Below are positions 1 through 7,295 of a stretch of DNA of 12,661 nucleotides, one piece after another. Position 1 is the first letter of the stretch, and each line of letters starts with the position of its first letter. Below the pieces are notes generated by a model. That model ran no database searches. It saw only the letters and a program-made list of their open reading frames with translations, and was not told where the DNA came from. Source of the stretch: Methylophaga sp. (GTDB lineage: Bacteria > Pseudomonadota > Gammaproteobacteria > Nitrosococcales > Methylophagaceae); the NCBI GenBank assembly GCA_007117275.1, contig SKGV01000157.1:1-12661 (forward strand). The letters run 5' to 3'. The position numbers and the translations under genes are program-made.

Positions 1-864
1 ATTGTCGAAAATGACACCATCCAACACTCGGCTATGCAGCTTTGCCAGCAGCATTCAAATATCAGGGTCTATTGCCCTGCATCGCCTAGCGGCTTCAAAG
101 ATAATGTATTGACCTTAGACGGTGAGCTAACACTCAGCGCTAAACTATTTGTTGCTGCCGATGGCGCACACTCTCAGATTCGCGATTGGGCAGGTATTCA
201 GAGTCGTGGCTGGGACTATCAGCAATCAGGATTGGTCTGTTCGGTTCAGACAGCGCAGTCTCACCAACAAACGGCTCGGCAGAAGTTTATGCCCAGTGGA
301 CCCTTGGCTTTTTTACCGCTGAGCGATCCACAGCAATGTTCCATCGTGTGGAGCTTGCCCAGTGAAACAGCCCAAAAAATGCTCGAATTGCCTGACTCCG
401 AGTTTTCTGCGCTGCTCGAAAAAAATTTCGACAGTCAGCTCGGAAAAGTCCAAGTCATTAGCGCGCGCGCAGCCTTTCCACTGAAACTTCGACACAGTGA
501 GCGCTATGTGCAGCCGGGTTTAGCTCTAGTAGGTGATGCCGCTCACTCAATACATCCACTGGCAGGTCAAGGCGTCAATATTGGCTTATTGGATGCACAA
601 GCGCTGTCTGAGGTTGTCACTCAGGCAGCTCACTGCGGGCGCCAGATAGCTAGTCTGCATACACTTGGCAAATATCAAAGACGTCGGCATGCTGATAATC
701 TGTTGATGCAGTTCAGTATGGATGGCTTGCATCGACTGTTTAGCTGCCAACTGCCGGGATTGTCATCGTTGCGCGTGCTTGGCATGTCTCAATTACAAAA
801 GCAGCCATTATTGAAAAATTTGCTGATTCAGCATGCTGCCGGTCACAGAGTGCTCGACAGCTGA
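1..864 (+). CDS. UbiH/UbiI/UbiF-family FAD-dependent hydroxylase, 5'-partial
   Basis: This is the C-terminal 287 residues of a flavoprotein monooxygenase that hydroxylates the aromatic ring in aerobic ubiquinone synthesis. The frame is open to base 1, so the true start and the N-terminal GxGxxG Rossmann motif (roughly 100 residues) lie outside the window. Visible landmarks are the DG motif AADGAHSQIR (visible residues 52-61) and the FAD-ribityl motif GDAAHSIHPLAGQG (178-191), both hallmarks of this family. The stretch RYVQPGLALVGDAAH and the later RRRHADNLLMQFSMDG resemble E. coli UbiF more than UbiH or UbiI. Paralogues are hard to separate without the N-terminus, so I give no symbol. The gene ends 7 bases before the convergent stop of the lipoprotein gene. 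The family is certain; which ring carbon it acts on is not. Confidence 0.93.
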   Translation: MVENDTIQHSAMQLCQQHSNIRVYCPASPSGFKDNVLTLDGELTLSAKLFVAADGAHSQIRDWAGIQSRGWDYQQSGLVCSVQTAQSHQQTARQKFMPSGPLAFLPLSDPQQCSIVWSLPSETAQKMLELPDSEFSALLEKNFDSQLGKVQVISARAAFPLKLRHSERYVQPGLALVGDAAHSIHPLAGQGVNIGLLDAQALSEVVTQAAHCGRQIASLHTLGKYQRRRHADNLLMQFSMDGLHRLFSCQLPGLSSLRVLGMSQLQKQPLLKNLLIQHAAGHRVLDS

Positions 865-871
865 TCGCACT

Positions 872-1585
872 TTATATTGGCAAGAACATGACTGTGGCTG
901 TTTTGACAACCACTGTTTTAATCAAACGCCCCGTCTTGTGCGAAATAATCTCGGCAAGATTATCCTGGGTTGCGATCATCTGGCCAAACAAACGCTGATA
1001 ACTCAAGTTACGCTGCTCATCCTGCAAGCTGTCACTCAACAGCAGCAAACGGCCATCACTATCTCGCCGTTCTGCAAGCAACCAGGCAGCGATTTCGATA
1101 TTGCGGGCGCTATTGTATAGCTTTTGCTGATCCACCTGGGTCAGATAATAGAATTCGGTGCGATCATCGTAGGCTGACATCAACATTCGTCGCAGGCCGG
1201 TGATAAACGCTAGCACCCGATCACCTTGGTAATCTGGCTCCAGAGATAAGCGAATCAAATCGGTCGGATCAGCCATCTCCAGTCCGGGAAAAACCTGATC
1301 AAAGCGTTTGGCAAAAATTCTGTCGACGCTCTCGCGTGTCTCACGGATATCACGATCGTGGCGCTGAGACGGGTTACGCAAATACAGCTTATACATCATC
1401 AACTGCAGATCACTCATTAACCTTTGCTGATGAATTTCTATCACTTCATCAATATCGCTTTTGGCAAATCGTGCCAAGGGTGATGAAGCTTGCTGAGCGC
1501 CACTACCACTCTGCCCCCCTTGTGTGGCGCAACCTGATGCAATCACTACAAAAATAAGCAGTAAACTCAGCCGACTTGTTGACAT
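872..1585 (-). CDS. Unrecognised lipoprotein, 237 aa
   Basis: This is a predicted lipoprotein of unknown function. The ATG at 1585 gives a basic start, a hydrophobic segment (residues 6-16) and a lipobox-like ASGC with the lipidated Cys at 19. The residue after it is Ala, not the Asp that retains lipoproteins in the inner membrane, so outer-membrane sorting is likely by the E. coli rule. A Gly/Ser/Gln linker (20-36) follows, then a mostly helical, charged domain (about 40-228) with no Cys after residue 19. The same frame stays open upstream to 1900, but that part reads like non-coding sequence and would bury the lipoprotein signal. An AGGGGG run lies only 2 bases before the chosen ATG, an unusually tight spacing. 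The gene follows rhlB on the same strand with a 301-base gap and converges on the hydroxylase gene. I do not recognise the family. Confidence 0.8.
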   Translation of the reverse strand: MSTSRLSLLLIFVVIASGCATQGGQSGSGAQQASSPLARFAKSDIDEVIEIHQQRLMSDLQLMMYKLYLRNPSQRHDRDIRETRESVDRIFAKRFDQVFPGLEMADPTDLIRLSLEPDYQGDRVLAFITGLRRMLMSAYDDRTEFYYLTQVDQQKLYNSARNIEIAAWLLAERRDSDGRLLLLSDSLQDEQRNLSYQRLFGQMIATQDNLAEIISHKTGRLIKTVVVKTATVMFLPI

Positions 1586-1886
1586 GTCCCCCTGAGTGTC
1601 ACACCGCCAATGGCATGTTCGGCCTCTGACGATAGTGAGTAACCGCCGACGGCAAGCATTTATCAGTATAAAGAGACGATTGAAATGACCGTCGGGTATG
1701 GAACGAAAAAATCTTGCTTTAGGCGTGGTTGATTTAACGGTGACTGCATTGACCGAAAAAGTGCTGAGGGTCTGTGTGACCGGAGGTATTTTTGAGCCCC
1801 TTCCCGGCTGAAACACAGCAGGAAATGTCGCAGCAACTTGTTTATCGTTGACTGCGGCAACTTTTATCAGAGGAGATACTGGATTG
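1586..1886. other. Intergenic stretch between rhlB and the lipoprotein gene
   Basis: These 301 bases hold no convincing gene. The minus-strand frame of the lipoprotein runs open through them and starts with an ATG at 1900 that overlaps the end of rhlB by 14 bases. Its predicted peptide is rich in Ser, Thr and Arg and shows no recognisable domain. A TATACT hexamer on the minus strand (1670-1665) could be a -10 element for the lipoprotein gene, but no matching -35 lies at 16-18 bases. I found no stem followed by a T-run that would end rhlB transcription, so read-through from rhlB is possible. Confidence 0.4.
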
Positions 1887-3185
1887 CTAGTGCTGTTCAT
1901 CCGTCAAATTAACTTTCTCTGCCGCCGGTCGCTTTCGGCGAGGCCGTTGTTTTTTGGTCTTTGCCACCGTGTCACGACGGTTGCTTGATGGCGGCTTCTT
2001 GTCTGGCTTCACCGCCGGCAATGGCGCCTCAAGCTGTTCCTCAAGGCTGCTGGCTACCGGAAGTTTGTGTTTAATGTAAGTCTGGATATCGGGAAGTGAA
2101 AAAACGTATTCTTCACAGGCGAAGCTAATTGCTACGCCGCTGGCGCCAGCACGCGCCGTTCGGCCGGTTCGATGCACATAATCCTCAGAATCCTGGGGCA
2201 AATCGTAATTAAATACATGACTCACCTCAGGAATATGTAAGCCCCTTGCCGCCACATCTGTCGCCACAAGAAAAGGAACATCGCCATCCTGAAAATGTTG
2301 CAACAAGCGTTCACGTTTTTTCTGAGGCACATCACCAGACAACAAGGCAGCCTTGTAGCCATTACCTTCGAGATAACCCCAGACCTTTTCGGCAATGTGC
2401 TTGGTGTTGACAAAAACAATCGACCTCAGTGGCTGAATACGCTTGATTAACGCCAGCAAAAGCGGAATTTTTTCTTCGTTGGCCGGGTAATACACCCATT
2501 CTTCAATGCGATCGCCGAGCATTTTTTCCGGCTCAACACGAATCTTTTCCGGATTGTTCATGTGCTCATAAGCCAGCTCGATCACCCGATAACTCAGCGT
2601 TGCCGAAAACAACATGCCCAATCGCTTACCAGGTTTCGGAATGCGACGCAAAAAGTAACGGATATCCTTGATAAAGCCCAGATCAAACATACGATCCGCT
2701 TCATCCAAGACGATGGCCTGAATATGATTGAGGCTGAAGACCTGTTGTCGATGATAGTCCAGCAAACGTCCCGGAGTACCGATCAAAATATCGCAGCCTT
2801 GAGTAATCTGGTCTCGCTGCCGTTGATAATCCTTACCACCGTGCGCAAGCGCAATCCGCAACCCGGCGCTTGAATTGAGGATTTCAGCATCCTTGGCTAT
2901 CTGGATGGCCAATTCACGGGTAGGGGCTAATATGAATGCTCTGGGTTGTTTTTGTGGTTCAGCAACATCATCCAAAAGTCGCTGGAATGTTGCCAATAGG
3001 AATGCAATGGTTTTTCCAGTTCCGGTCTGAGCCTGTCCTGCAACATCATGCCCTGAAAGCAACAAGGGAAGTGTTTGAGCTTGTATGGGTGTACAGAACT
3101 CAAAACCAGCATGTGCCAGACCTTGCTGCAAATCAGAATGCAATGGCAGCTCGGAAAATCTCTGTCCGGTCAGGTGTGTTGTCAT
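1887..3185 (-). CDS. rhlB: ATP-dependent RNA helicase RhlB
   Basis: This DEAD-box RNA helicase has 432 residues (E. coli RhlB has 421). In E. coli it joins the RNase E degradosome and unwinds structured RNA for decay. Motifs in order are: Q motif around FEFCTPIQ (28-35), motif I AQTGTGKT (52-59), PTREL (88-92), TPGR (137-140), DEAD (161-164), SAT (194-196), ATDVAARGLHIP (308-319) and motif VI HRTGRTAR (338-345). The N-terminus THLTGQRFSEL and the pair GFIKDIR and MLFSATLSYR match RhlB specifically, not other DEAD-box paralogues. The tail from about 395 is Lys/Arg-rich, as in RhlB, where it contributes RNA binding. The start is the only Met that aligns with RhlB; no clear Shine-Dalgarno precedes it. 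It is divergent from trxA, the arrangement seen in E. coli. Confidence 0.96.
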   Translation of the reverse strand: MTTHLTGQRFSELPLHSDLQQGLAHAGFEFCTPIQAQTLPLLLSGHDVAGQAQTGTGKTIAFLLATFQRLLDDVAEPQKQPRAFILAPTRELAIQIAKDAEILNSSAGLRIALAHGGKDYQRQRDQITQGCDILIGTPGRLLDYHRQQVFSLNHIQAIVLDEADRMFDLGFIKDIRYFLRRIPKPGKRLGMLFSATLSYRVIELAYEHMNNPEKIRVEPEKMLGDRIEEWVYYPANEEKIPLLLALIKRIQPLRSIVFVNTKHIAEKVWGYLEGNGYKAALLSGDVPQKKRERLLQHFQDGDVPFLVATDVAARGLHIPEVSHVFNYDLPQDSEDYVHRTGRTARAGASGVAISFACEEYVFSLPDIQTYIKHKLPVASSLEEQLEAPLPAVKPDKKPPSSNRRDTVAKTKKQRPRRKRPAAEKVNLTDEQH

Positions 3186-3224
3186 AGAAATACTTGCAAT
3201 ACCGTTACTGATAGGAAAAAATGA

Positions 3225-3253
3225 TAGCCACTATGGGACGCCGTGAGTATAAC
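3225..3253 (+). promoter_or_regulatory. Candidate trxA promoter
   Basis: TAGCCA at 3225-3230 (4 of 6 matches to TTGACA) lies 17 bases before TATAAC at 3248-3253 (5 of 6 matches to TATAAT). It is in the 102-base gap between divergent rhlB and trxA, about 35 bases before the trxA ATG. On the opposite strand TATACT overlaps the same -10 bases (3251-3246), so rhlB and trxA promoters might share or contest this site. The -35 on that strand is poor. This is a pattern match only. Confidence 0.38.
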
Positions 3254-3259
3254 GGTCCC
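3235..3259. repeat. Inverted repeat overlapping the candidate trxA -10
   Basis: The left arm is GGGA-CCGT with a 2-base CG bulge (3235-3244). It pairs with ACGGTCCC (3252-3259) around a 7-base spacer GAGTATA. The eight base pairs are perfect apart from the bulge. No T-run follows, so it does not look like a terminator. Its place over the candidate -10 of trxA, inside the divergent rhlB/trxA region, would suit an operator or a structured leader. Function is inferred from position only. Confidence 0.5.
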
Positions 3260-3287
3260 GTACTTTATATACCACTGGAGATAAAAA

Positions 3288-3614
3288 ATGAGCGAAAACG
3301 TCACCAATGTGACTGATGGCGACTTTGACAGTCAAGTATTGCAATCTGACTTGCCAGTACTGGTTGACTACTGGGCTGAATGGTGTGGCCCGTGCAAGAT
3401 GATCGCCCCGGTGCTCGAGGAAATTGGTGCTGAATACGTGGGCAAGCTAAAAGTATGCAAGCTAAATATCGACGAGAACCCCGATACGCCACCTCGTTAC
3501 GGTATTCGTGGCATTCCGACGCTGATGCTGTTTAAAGACGGTGAGGTGGAAGCCACAAAAGTCGGTGCTTTAACCAAATCCCAACTAGCTGCCTTTCTGG
3601 ACAGCAACATCTGA
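3288..3614 (+). CDS. trxA: Thioredoxin 1
   Basis: This is a cytoplasmic thioredoxin of 108 residues, the usual length. It reduces protein disulfides, for example in ribonucleotide reductase, and is itself reduced by thioredoxin reductase. The active site is AEWCGPCK with Cys33 and Cys36. The buried Asp27, Lys58 and the cis-proline Pro77 in GIRGIPTL, all conserved family residues, are present. The stretch WAEWCGPCKMIAP is the same as in E. coli TrxA. An extra Cys57 lies outside the active site. GGAG at 3277-3280 sits 7 bases before the ATG and supports this start. It is divergent from rhlB and is followed by a strong hairpin, so it is probably a single-gene transcript. The rho gene that follows trxA in E. 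coli is absent here. Confidence 0.98.
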   Translation: MSENVTNVTDGDFDSQVLQSDLPVLVDYWAEWCGPCKMIAPVLEEIGAEYVGKLKVCKLNIDENPDTPPRYGIRGIPTLMLFKDGEVEATKVGALTKSQLAAFLDSNI

Positions 3615-3623
3615 TCTCCTTCT

Positions 3624-3654
3624 CAGGTCGGCAATAGGTTTGCCGACCTGTTCT
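3624..3654 (+). terminator. Hairpin terminator after trxA
   Basis: A perfect 11-bp stem (CAGGTCGGCAA at 3624-3634 with TTGCCGACCTG at 3640-3650) and a 5-base loop begins 10 bases after the trxA stop. The following tract is only TTCT, so the U-run is weak, but the stem is GC-rich and well placed. It probably separates trxA from uvrD, with partial read-through possible. Confidence 0.72.
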
Positions 3655-3761
3655 AAATGCTCAGGCCTGTGGCGCTTCTAATTCGAGCGAGCCTGCTGAC
3701 AGTCCAGCCCGATGTAAGTCCATGACTCTGTTAATGCAAATCGCGAGTAATTACCTACCCG

Positions 3762-5918
3762 ATGGATGTTTCTGAACTACTCAACGATCTGAACAAACCA
3801 CAACGCCAGGCAGTGGCAGCGCCTCCGGGTCATACCCGTATTCTGGCCGGGGCAGGCAGTGGCAAAACACGCGTTTTGGTTCATAGAATTGCTTGGTTGA
3901 TTCAAGCTGAAGGCTTTGCACCTGCCAACATTCTTGCCGTCACCTTCACCAATAAAGCGGCCGCAGAGATGCGCGGCCGAATTGAGACTATGTTGGGTTA
4001 CCCCATCGGCGGGATGTGGGTGGGCACTTTTCATGGTTTAGCTCACCGACTACTGCGTGCCCACTGGCAAGATGTCGATTTACCTCAGAGCTTTCAGATT
4101 CTGGATTCAGATGATCAGCTACGTATGCTTAAACGCGTCATTCGCGCCATGGATCTGGATGAACAGCAATGGCCCGCCAAACAGGCCCAGTGGTTTATCA
4201 ATACTCAAAAGGATGAAGGACTGCGTGCCAATCATATCCAGGCCGGCCATGATCCCTACTCGCAAAAGATGCTCGCCATTTACGCTGCCTATGAATCAAT
4301 CTGTCAGCGATCAGGGAGCGTGGACTTTGCCGAACTGCTGCTTCGCTGTCACGAACTCTGGCTGAAACGACCTGATATTTTGGCAGTCTATCAACAACGC
4401 TTCCGACAAATACTGGTTGATGAATTTCAGGATACCAATGCGATTCAGTATGCTTGGCTGCGATTACTCGCAGGCAACAGCGGCCACTTGTTTATCGTCG
4501 GCGATGATGATCAGTCGATTTATGGCTGGCGTGGTGCCCGCATCGAAAATATTCAAAAATTCCATCAAGACTATCCTGATGCAGACACCATTCGGCTGGA
4601 ACAAAACTACCGTTCTACCGGCAATATTCTCGCCGCGGCGAATGCGGTCATCGCTAACAATTCTGACCGGCTTGGTAAAGCACTCTGGACCGAAGATGCC
4701 GATGGTGAACAGGTACAGCTCTATCACGCTTATAACGAACGTGATGAAGCCGCTTTCATCGTTCAGCAAATTGCCCAATGGGTGCAACAAGGCGGGCAAC
4801 GCGCCGAAACAGCCGTGCTGTATCGCTCCAATGCCCAGTCAAGGGTGATCGAGGAAGCATTACTGCAAGCCAACATGCCTTATCGAGTCTATGGTGGATT
4901 GCGTTTTTTTGAACGTGCTGAAATCAAGGATGTGCTGGCCTATTTACGTTTGATTGCCAACCGACTCGACGATGCGGCCTTTGAACGCGTTGTCAACACA
5001 CCAACGCGAGGCATTGGTGCGGCTACCATGGGCCAATGTCGGCAACATGCCCGTGAACTCAATGTTTCACTGTGGCATGCCGCCACAGACATGCTCAAGG
5101 AGAGACGTTTACCGGCTAGAGCAGCCAATGCATTGAATCAATTTCTCACGCTGGTCGACTCGCTGACACCTGTCGACGCCTCAATGACCTTGCACGAGCT
5201 CACTGCGTTAGTGATTGACGAGTCTGGCTTGAGAAACTTTTTTGGCAAGGACACAACAGAAAAAGGTCAGGGACGCATCGAAAATCTCGATGAACTTATC
5301 AACGCATCGCGCGAATTCACCCCCCCTGAAGAGATCGAGACGATGACACCACTGGACGCATTTCTCTCTCATGCAGCACTGGAATCCGGTGAAAATCAGG
5401 GAAATAAATGGGATGACTGCGTACAGTTGATGACTCTGCATTCCGCCAAAGGGCTCGAATTTCCACTGGTGTTCATACCGGGCATGGAAGAAGGCTTGTT
5501 TCCGGGACAAAAGTCCATTGATGATCCAGCAAGACTTGCCGAAGAACGCCGCCTTTGCTACGTCGGCATGACTCGTGCTCGACACCGACTGACACTGTTA
5601 TACACGGAAAACCGTTTTTTGTATGGTCAGGAAATGTTGCAACGCCCTTCACGATTTATCAGTGAGATACCGGCTGAACAGCTTCACGAAGTCAGAGCTC
5701 GCCAGCATTCCAGCCATACAGGACTCGCCGCCAAAGCGAATCCTGAAAGCAACGTTAACAATATTCAACAGGGACAACAGGTCATGCACAGCAAATTTGG
5801 CCCTGGCGTGATTATTGACACTGAAGGCACGGGCAGTCATGCTCGCGTTCAGGTAAATTTTAAACATGCGGGCAGCAAATGGTTGGTACTGACCTACGCC
5901 AAGCTCGAATTTTTATGA
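3762..5918 (+). CDS. uvrD: DNA helicase II UvrD
   Basis: This superfamily 1A 3'-5' DNA helicase acts in nucleotide excision repair (releasing UvrC and the cut oligonucleotide) and methyl-directed mismatch repair. It has 718 residues (E. coli UvrD has 720) and looks complete. Motifs are: I AGAGSGKT (29-36), Ia VTFTNKAAAEM (60-70), II DEFQDT (220-225), III QSIYGWRG (251-258), IV-like ETAVLYRSNAQSR (349-361), V LHSAKGLEFP (559-568) and VI RRLCYVGMTRAR (596-607). The C-terminal domain (about 668-718, ending KWLVLTYAKLEFL) is the Tudor-like domain of UvrD and tells it from Rep. The start MDVSELL matches E. coli MDVSYLL, although no good Shine-Dalgarno is visible. No CTGT-N8-ACAG LexA box lies in the 111 bases after the trxA hairpin. 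It is followed after 16 bases by the TRAP binding-protein gene. Confidence 0.97.
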   Translation: MDVSELLNDLNKPQRQAVAAPPGHTRILAGAGSGKTRVLVHRIAWLIQAEGFAPANILAVTFTNKAAAEMRGRIETMLGYPIGGMWVGTFHGLAHRLLRAHWQDVDLPQSFQILDSDDQLRMLKRVIRAMDLDEQQWPAKQAQWFINTQKDEGLRANHIQAGHDPYSQKMLAIYAAYESICQRSGSVDFAELLLRCHELWLKRPDILAVYQQRFRQILVDEFQDTNAIQYAWLRLLAGNSGHLFIVGDDDQSIYGWRGARIENIQKFHQDYPDADTIRLEQNYRSTGNILAAANAVIANNSDRLGKALWTEDADGEQVQLYHAYNERDEAAFIVQQIAQWVQQGGQRAETAVLYRSNAQSRVIEEALLQANMPYRVYGGLRFFERAEIKDVLAYLRLIANRLDDAAFERVVNTPTRGIGAATMGQCRQHARELNVSLWHAATDMLKERRLPARAANALNQFLTLVDSLTPVDASMTLHELTALVIDESGLRNFFGKDTTEKGQGRIENLDELINASREFTPPEEIETMTPLDAFLSHAALESGENQGNKWDDCVQLMTLHSAKGLEFPLVFIPGMEEGLFPGQKSIDDPARLAEERRLCYVGMTRARHRLTLLYTENRFLYGQEMLQRPSRFISEIPAEQLHEVRARQHSSHTGLAAKANPESNVNNIQQGQQVMHSKFGPGVIIDTEGTGSHARVQVNFKHAGSKWLVLTYAKLEFL

Positions 5919-5934
5919 TCTCAGGATACTTTCA

Positions 5935-7047
5935 ATGATGAAAAACCTGTTTACTAGATACTTTCTGATCATGGCCATCGCTGCTGTCACGGGACTTGGC
6001 CTGACCGCTTGTGGTGCTTCCGGCACCAGTGCTTTTGATGATGACATCGACATGAGCAAAGTTTATCGCTGGAAAATGGTCACCGCATGGCCGCCCGGTT
6101 TTCCAGTACTGCAGGAAGGTGCTGAGCGCTTTGCAGATAATCTGCGAGTGATGTCCAACGGCAGGCTTGATATTCGTGTATATGCCGGTGGTGAACTCAT
6201 TCCAGCCCTGCAAACCTTTGATGCAGTCTCACAAGGTAGTATCGAAATGGGCCACAGCAGTGCCTATTATTGGGCCGGCAAGGTGCCCGAAGCGCAGTTT
6301 TTCTCAACCGTTCCGTTTGGCATGACCGCGCGGGGTATGAATGCCTGGTTGTATCATGGTGGTGGCCTGGCGCTATGGGAAGAAGTCTATGCACCGTTCA
6401 ATATCGTACCAATGCCCATCGGCAACACCGGTTTTCAAATGGGCGGCTGGTTCAATAAAAAAATCAACTCGATTGATGACCTGCAAGGTCTGAAAATGCG
6501 TATCCCAGGACTCGGCGGCAAAGTATTTGCCAAGGCAGGCGGAAATCCAGTGCTATTAGCGGGCAGCGAAGTCTATATGGCTCTAGAACGCAACAATATT
6601 GATGCTGCCGAATGGATAGCCCCCTACCACGATGTTCGGCTGGGGTTGCATCGCGCTGCCAAGTTTTACTATTACCCAGGCTGGCAAGAACCCGGCCCTG
6701 TTCTGGAATTAATGATTAACAAACATGCCTGGGACAGCCTTCCAAATGACTTGCAACTGCTGATTCGAACTGCTGCCATGGCCGAAAACACCCGCAGTCA
6801 TTCTGAGATGGAATATCACAACATGGCTGCTCTGGCCGAGTTACGTCAGCGGCAGGACATTGAAATACTTTCATTCCCACATGAAGTATTACAAACACTG
6901 CAAGCGCTCACCCAAGAATCGCTAGAGGAAGAAGCCGAAAACAATCCAAGATTTAAACGCGTTTACGAAGCCTATCAGGCATTCATGGCAGCTGATGAAG
7001 ATTGGTCTAACATCTCCGAGAGTGCTTTTTTGAATCTGAAACAATGA
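5935..7047 (+). CDS. TRAP transporter solute-binding lipoprotein (DctP/TakP-like)
   Basis: This is a 370-residue binding protein of the TRAP (tripartite ATP-independent periplasmic) family, which normally hands carboxylates such as 2-oxo acids to a DctQM permease. The N-terminus has a hydrophobic segment and an ideal lipobox LTAC with Cys26; the next residue is Gly. The mature protein opens with YRWKMVTAWPPGFPVLQEG, typical of the DctP fold. GLKMRIPG carries the conserved substrate Arg (189). The Glu-Trp pair 226-227 in DAAEWIAPYHD and YYYPGWQEPG resemble TakP-type 2-oxo-acid binding proteins, so a carboxylate ligand is inferred. Many TakP-like proteins have a cleaved or Tat signal; this one is a Sec lipoprotein without twin arginines. 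AGGA at 5923-5926 lies 8 bases before the chosen ATG. It is closely behind uvrD and overlaps the next gene by ATGA. No permease gene is in the window. Confidence 0.9.
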   Translation: MMKNLFTRYFLIMAIAAVTGLGLTACGASGTSAFDDDIDMSKVYRWKMVTAWPPGFPVLQEGAERFADNLRVMSNGRLDIRVYAGGELIPALQTFDAVSQGSIEMGHSSAYYWAGKVPEAQFFSTVPFGMTARGMNAWLYHGGGLALWEEVYAPFNIVPMPIGNTGFQMGGWFNKKINSIDDLQGLKMRIPGLGGKVFAKAGGNPVLLAGSEVYMALERNNIDAAEWIAPYHDVRLGLHRAAKFYYYPGWQEPGPVLELMINKHAWDSLPNDLQLLIRTAAMAENTRSHSEMEYHNMAALAELRQRQDIEILSFPHEVLQTLQALTQESLEEEAENNPRFKRVYEAYQAFMAADEDWSNISESAFLNLKQ

Positions 7048-7295
7048 TTTATCTCATCTTCAGTAGAGAAGGATACGATTCTATTCAGTCAGCGCTGTTG
7101 GAACAAAAGGCATCTCTTTGGCTCAATCCTGAACTGTTACAGCCTGATGAGATCGCGGACTTGGCCACACACGGCATAGATGTTCAATTATTGTCGACAT
7201 CCGTCAAACCCGGCGATGAAAAAGCCATGTTGGCGGCACTTGATTACGTCGAACAACGTGGCATTGACCCAGATATCATGGTTGAATTTCTCTAA
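7044..7295 (+). CDS. Unrecognised small protein, 83 aa
   Basis: This short acidic protein without cysteine matches no family I know. It has no signal peptide and only a short hydrophobic start (MIYLIF), so it is probably cytoplasmic, with a mixed alpha/beta pattern. Features include LWLNPELLQPDEIADL (25-40), GIDVQLL (44-50) and a likely helix AMLAALDYVEQRGID (61-75). Its ATG overlaps the TGA of the binding-protein gene (ATGA, 7044-7047), and its TAA overlaps the next ATG by one base. It is therefore very likely translated by coupling. The perfect packing between two secure genes is the main reason to believe it is real. Its function is unknown. Confidence 0.78.
   Translation: MIYLIFSREGYDSIQSALLEQKASLWLNPELLQPDEIADLATHGIDVQLLSTSVKPGDEKAMLAALDYVEQRGIDPDIMVEFL

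Noticed and set aside
849..880. Possible terminator after the hydroxylase gene (AGTGC and GCACT arms, then TTTATATT)
   Set aside because: The stem is only 5 bp with a long, poorly paired interior, and the T-run is interrupted; too weak to call.
1770..1800. Short stem GGTC/GACC followed by ATTTTTG as a terminator
   Set aside because: Only 4 bp of stem, and no gene upstream on the plus strand for it to end.
3696..3724. CTGACA as a -35 for uvrD
   Set aside because: No -10-like hexamer lies 16-18 bases downstream.
4417..4848. A 143-codon plus-strand frame inside uvrD
   Set aside because: It lies wholly inside conserved uvrD coding sequence in another frame.
5208..5585. A 125-codon minus-strand frame opposite uvrD
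   Set aside because: It is a shadow of uvrD on the other strand, without start signals or domain.
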